A stretch of DNA of 15,038 nucleotides from JBDTVS01 sp040007095 (lineage in GTDB: Bacteria; Acidobacteriota; Vicinamibacteria; Vicinamibacterales; CAVVIG01). Shown here piece by piece: positions 13,636 to 15,038 of the stretch. How positions within the stretch are numbered: position 1 is the stretch's first letter; every line of letters starts with the position of its first letter. The translations under genes and the position numbers were made by a program. The notes under the pieces are model-generated. The model made no database searches. It was not told the DNA's origin and saw nothing but the letters and a program-made list of their open reading frames with translations. The stretch is taken from contig JBDTVS010000129.1 in assembly GCA_040007095.1 (NCBI GenBank), positions 1 to 15,038 on the forward strand, in the 5' to 3' direction.

Positions 13636-14880
13636 CTAATGCGTGCGACCGGGAGTGGCGAGCAGGTGCTCGATGGTGCGCGCGTAGTAGCGCAGCACGC
13701 TCCGCTCGCGGACCCGGAACCGCCCGCGCTCGGCGACCACGATCCCGCGTGTTTCGAGAGGCTCTGCCGCCTCTTCGACTGCCTGCCTGCCGCTCGAGAC
13801 GCCGAGATTGGCGTGACGCGCCGCCAGTTCGCCAATCAGCCGATCGATACGCTCTTCCAGATCGTGCCGCGTTATTGAAGGCCGCATCGCCGAACAGAAG
13901 AGGGCCGTGGGCAGTACCTTGACCTGTGCGCCGACCTGCGCGCGGACCAGCCGGGCCAGCTCGAGCACATCGCTTCGAGACTCAGCGGCGCCCGAATTGA
14001 CGGCAATCGGCTGGCCGAAGGTGACGACCGCACGCGAGCGGTAGCCGACGGCGTAGCGGACCATCTCGGCGAGCTCGCGGGTGAACGGCCGCTGCAGTTT
14101 CTTCACGCGCTGGCGGGCGAGGATGTGATCCTCCAGCACCAGGTCGTAGGTGATCGAGGTTGGCAGCAGCACGAGGTTCGGACAGTCGGCGGTCAGGACC
14201 GCGTGGATCAACCCGGTCTTGAAGGATTTCAGCTCGCCGCTGTAACTGCGTCCGCCTTCGGGATAGAAGAACAGATCCTGTCGTTTGAGGATTTCGGCGA
14301 CGTAGGCCTTGAGAGTGATCAGGTAGGCCGGGTCCTTGGTGTTGCGCCGGATGGGAATCGCTCCCGTGACGTATTTCTGAATCAGCCCGAGCGGCCCGCC
14401 GAACAGATTGATCCCGGCAGCGATGAGCGGCGGCCTGATGCCGCTGTCGTCCAGGACCAGCGGCTCTACGAGGTAGTCGATGTGGCTTCTGTGGTTCGAG
14501 ACGTAGACGATGCGGTGCTCGCGTTCGGCCTCGGCCACCTGCGGCAACTGCTCGCCGATTCGTTCAATCTTGCGGAGAATCGGGTACAGCGGGTGCTGAA
14601 GTGCGCGGTACATTCCGTACCGCTGAGTCGTATGCAGTTCTTCCAGATACCCGTTGATTCGCTCGCGCGCCTGAGCGCCGCTCTCGCCGCCATACCCGCC
14701 GCGCAAGTACTTGGCAACTTCCTCACGAGCGAGAACCGCTTCGGAAATGTCGTCCCGCATGCAACCAGTCGGACTATAACACGCGGCGTGGGCGGCCTCG
14801 TAGGGGTCGATGCCGAAAAAATCCCTGGCAGCCGCTGCCAGCGGGGAGCCGACGCACGTCGCGCCGGGTCCCATCGTCAC
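13636..14880 (-). CDS. PlsB-like glycerol-phosphate/lysophospholipid acyltransferase
   Basis: This membrane-associated acyltransferase probably acylates glycerol 3-phosphate or a related acceptor in phospholipid synthesis. All four blocks of the family are visible in the 414-residue frame: block I VSNHRSHIDYL (127-137, catalytic H130 and D135), block II AIPIRRN (174-180), block III FFYPEGGRSYSGELKSFKTG (204-223) and block IV LPTSITYDLVLED (239-251). The order and the GGRS/KTG signature are PlsB-type rather than PlsC-type. It is shorter than E. coli PlsB (about 800 aa), lacking the long N-terminal region. The start is uncertain: GTG 14880 has AGGGG 9 nt upstream, ATG 14874 is two codons later, and ATG 14760 has a TATAGT box 15 nt upstream and would drop 40 poorly conserved-looking residues. 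Dispersed repeat elements flank it on both sides. Confidence 0.85.
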   Translation of the reverse strand: MTMGPGATCVGSPLAAAARDFFGIDPYEAAHAACYSPTGCMRDDISEAVLAREEVAKYLRGGYGGESGAQARERINGYLEELHTTQRYGMYRALQHPLYPILRKIERIGEQLPQVAEAEREHRIVYVSNHRSHIDYLVEPLVLDDSGIRPPLIAAGINLFGGPLGLIQKYVTGAIPIRRNTKDPAYLITLKAYVAEILKRQDLFFYPEGGRSYSGELKSFKTGLIHAVLTADCPNLVLLPTSITYDLVLEDHILARQRVKKLQRPFTRELAEMVRYAVGYRSRAVVTFGQPIAVNSGAAESRSDVLELARLVRAQVGAQVKVLPTALFCSAMRPSITRHDLEERIDRLIGELAARHANLGVSSGRQAVEEAAEPLETRGIVVAERGRFRVRERSVLRYYARTIEHLLATPGRTH

Positions 14881-14897
14881 CGACGCGGACCCCTAGT

Positions 14898-14921
14898 GTC
14901 CTGCGTCCGACGCTTTAGGAC
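14898..14921 (-). promoter_or_regulatory. Hairpin in the leader of the PlsB-like gene
   Basis: Reading leftward, GTCCT (14921-14917) pairs with AGGAC (14902-14898) and GCGT pairs with ACGC inside it, with an AAA bulge on one side. It sits about 18-41 nt before GTG 14880, just ahead of the AGGGG ribosome binding site. It could modulate initiation or be part of the repeat element upstream. Confidence 0.25.
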
Positions 14922-14923
14922 GT

Positions 14924-15037
14924 CTTCCGGGCGGGGCATCCCTCCTCCACCCCAACGCGGGTGCCGCGTTGGGGACCCCGGGGCTGGCGGCGTTGCTCCT
15001 CCCTCAGATACTCCCGGTATCCTCGGTCGTCGCGCCT
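14924..15037 (-). repeat. Conserved structured repeat element, copy B
   Basis: Read leftward from 15037, the first 51 nt match copy A at 13465-13515. The hairpin is GATAC-CGGGA-GTATC (15021-15007), a T-A to C-G change at the closing pair relative to copy A. After the shared GGGAGGAGCAACGCCGC comes a longer segment with a perfect 11-bp stem (14950-14960 with 14964-14974, 3-nt loop), then the shared end TGCCCCGCCCGG (14938-14927). It lies upstream of the PlsB-like gene in the same orientation. Confidence 0.7.
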
Positions 15038-15038
15038 T

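Noticed and set aside
13544..13639. 31-codon frame on + (starting MTKRVSSGL, ending DAKKR) after repeat copy A
   Set aside because: It overlaps the end of the PlsB-like gene, has no ribosome binding site or recognisable family, and such short frames are expected by chance in this GC-rich DNA.
12470..13639. Long + strand frame (389 codons) opposite proline dehydrogenase
   Set aside because: Shadow of a clearly identified gene; the translation is low-information and has no credible start.

Overview
The window is about 15 kb of GC-rich bacterial chromosome with ordinary housekeeping genes and no phage, transposase or CRISPR signal. High GC, frequent GTG/TTG starts, short-tandem-repeat intergenic DNA, an infA-rhlE pair and a large His-rich TPR lipoprotein are compatible with Acidobacteriota (perhaps Vicinamibacteria). 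That placement is inference from gene content and was not tested against any database.

Layout. 1-41 is the start of a leftward gene running off the window. 158-1150 (-) is glucokinase, overlapping head-to-head with a BRCT/HTH/TPR protein on + (about 1149-2324). A compact leftward operon follows: infA (4191-3973), a DEAD-box RNA helicase (3958-2645) and a small Cys-rich protein (2652-2392). After a structured 267-bp intergenic region comes a large leftward three-domain protein with acyl-AMP ligase, acyl-carrier and acyltransferase domains (6969-4459). It is divergent from an NAD(P)-binding epimerase-like protein (7018-7938, +). From 7974 to the end every gene points left: a TPR lipoprotein, a small unknown protein, a CCA-adding/poly(A)-polymerase-type enzyme with an HD domain, a classical SDR, proline dehydrogenase and a PlsB-like acyltransferase.

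Functional threads. Translation/RNA: IF-1, the RNA helicase and tRNA 3'-end maturation. Lipids: the acyl-activating/ACP/PlsC fusion and the PlsB-like acyltransferase are two independent acyl-transfer enzymes, plausibly for phospholipid synthesis or acyl-chain recycling. Central metabolism: glucose phosphorylation and proline oxidation.

The least explained material lies between genes. There are phased 7-nt repeats (54-95 and 2333-2388), a phased 9-nt repeat (10077-10103), paired long inverted repeats at 4312-4460, and a conserved 51-nt element present twice in opposite orientation on either side of the PlsB-like gene (13465-13539 and 14924-15037). The two copies of that element differ by a base-pair-preserving change in a stem, which makes it the best candidate here for an undescribed structured element. 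Several repeats run into the 3' ends of genes and appear to have supplied their last codons. Several genes lack a clear Shine-Dalgarno sequence but carry a -10-like hexamer 6-9 nt before the start codon, suggesting leaderless transcripts.
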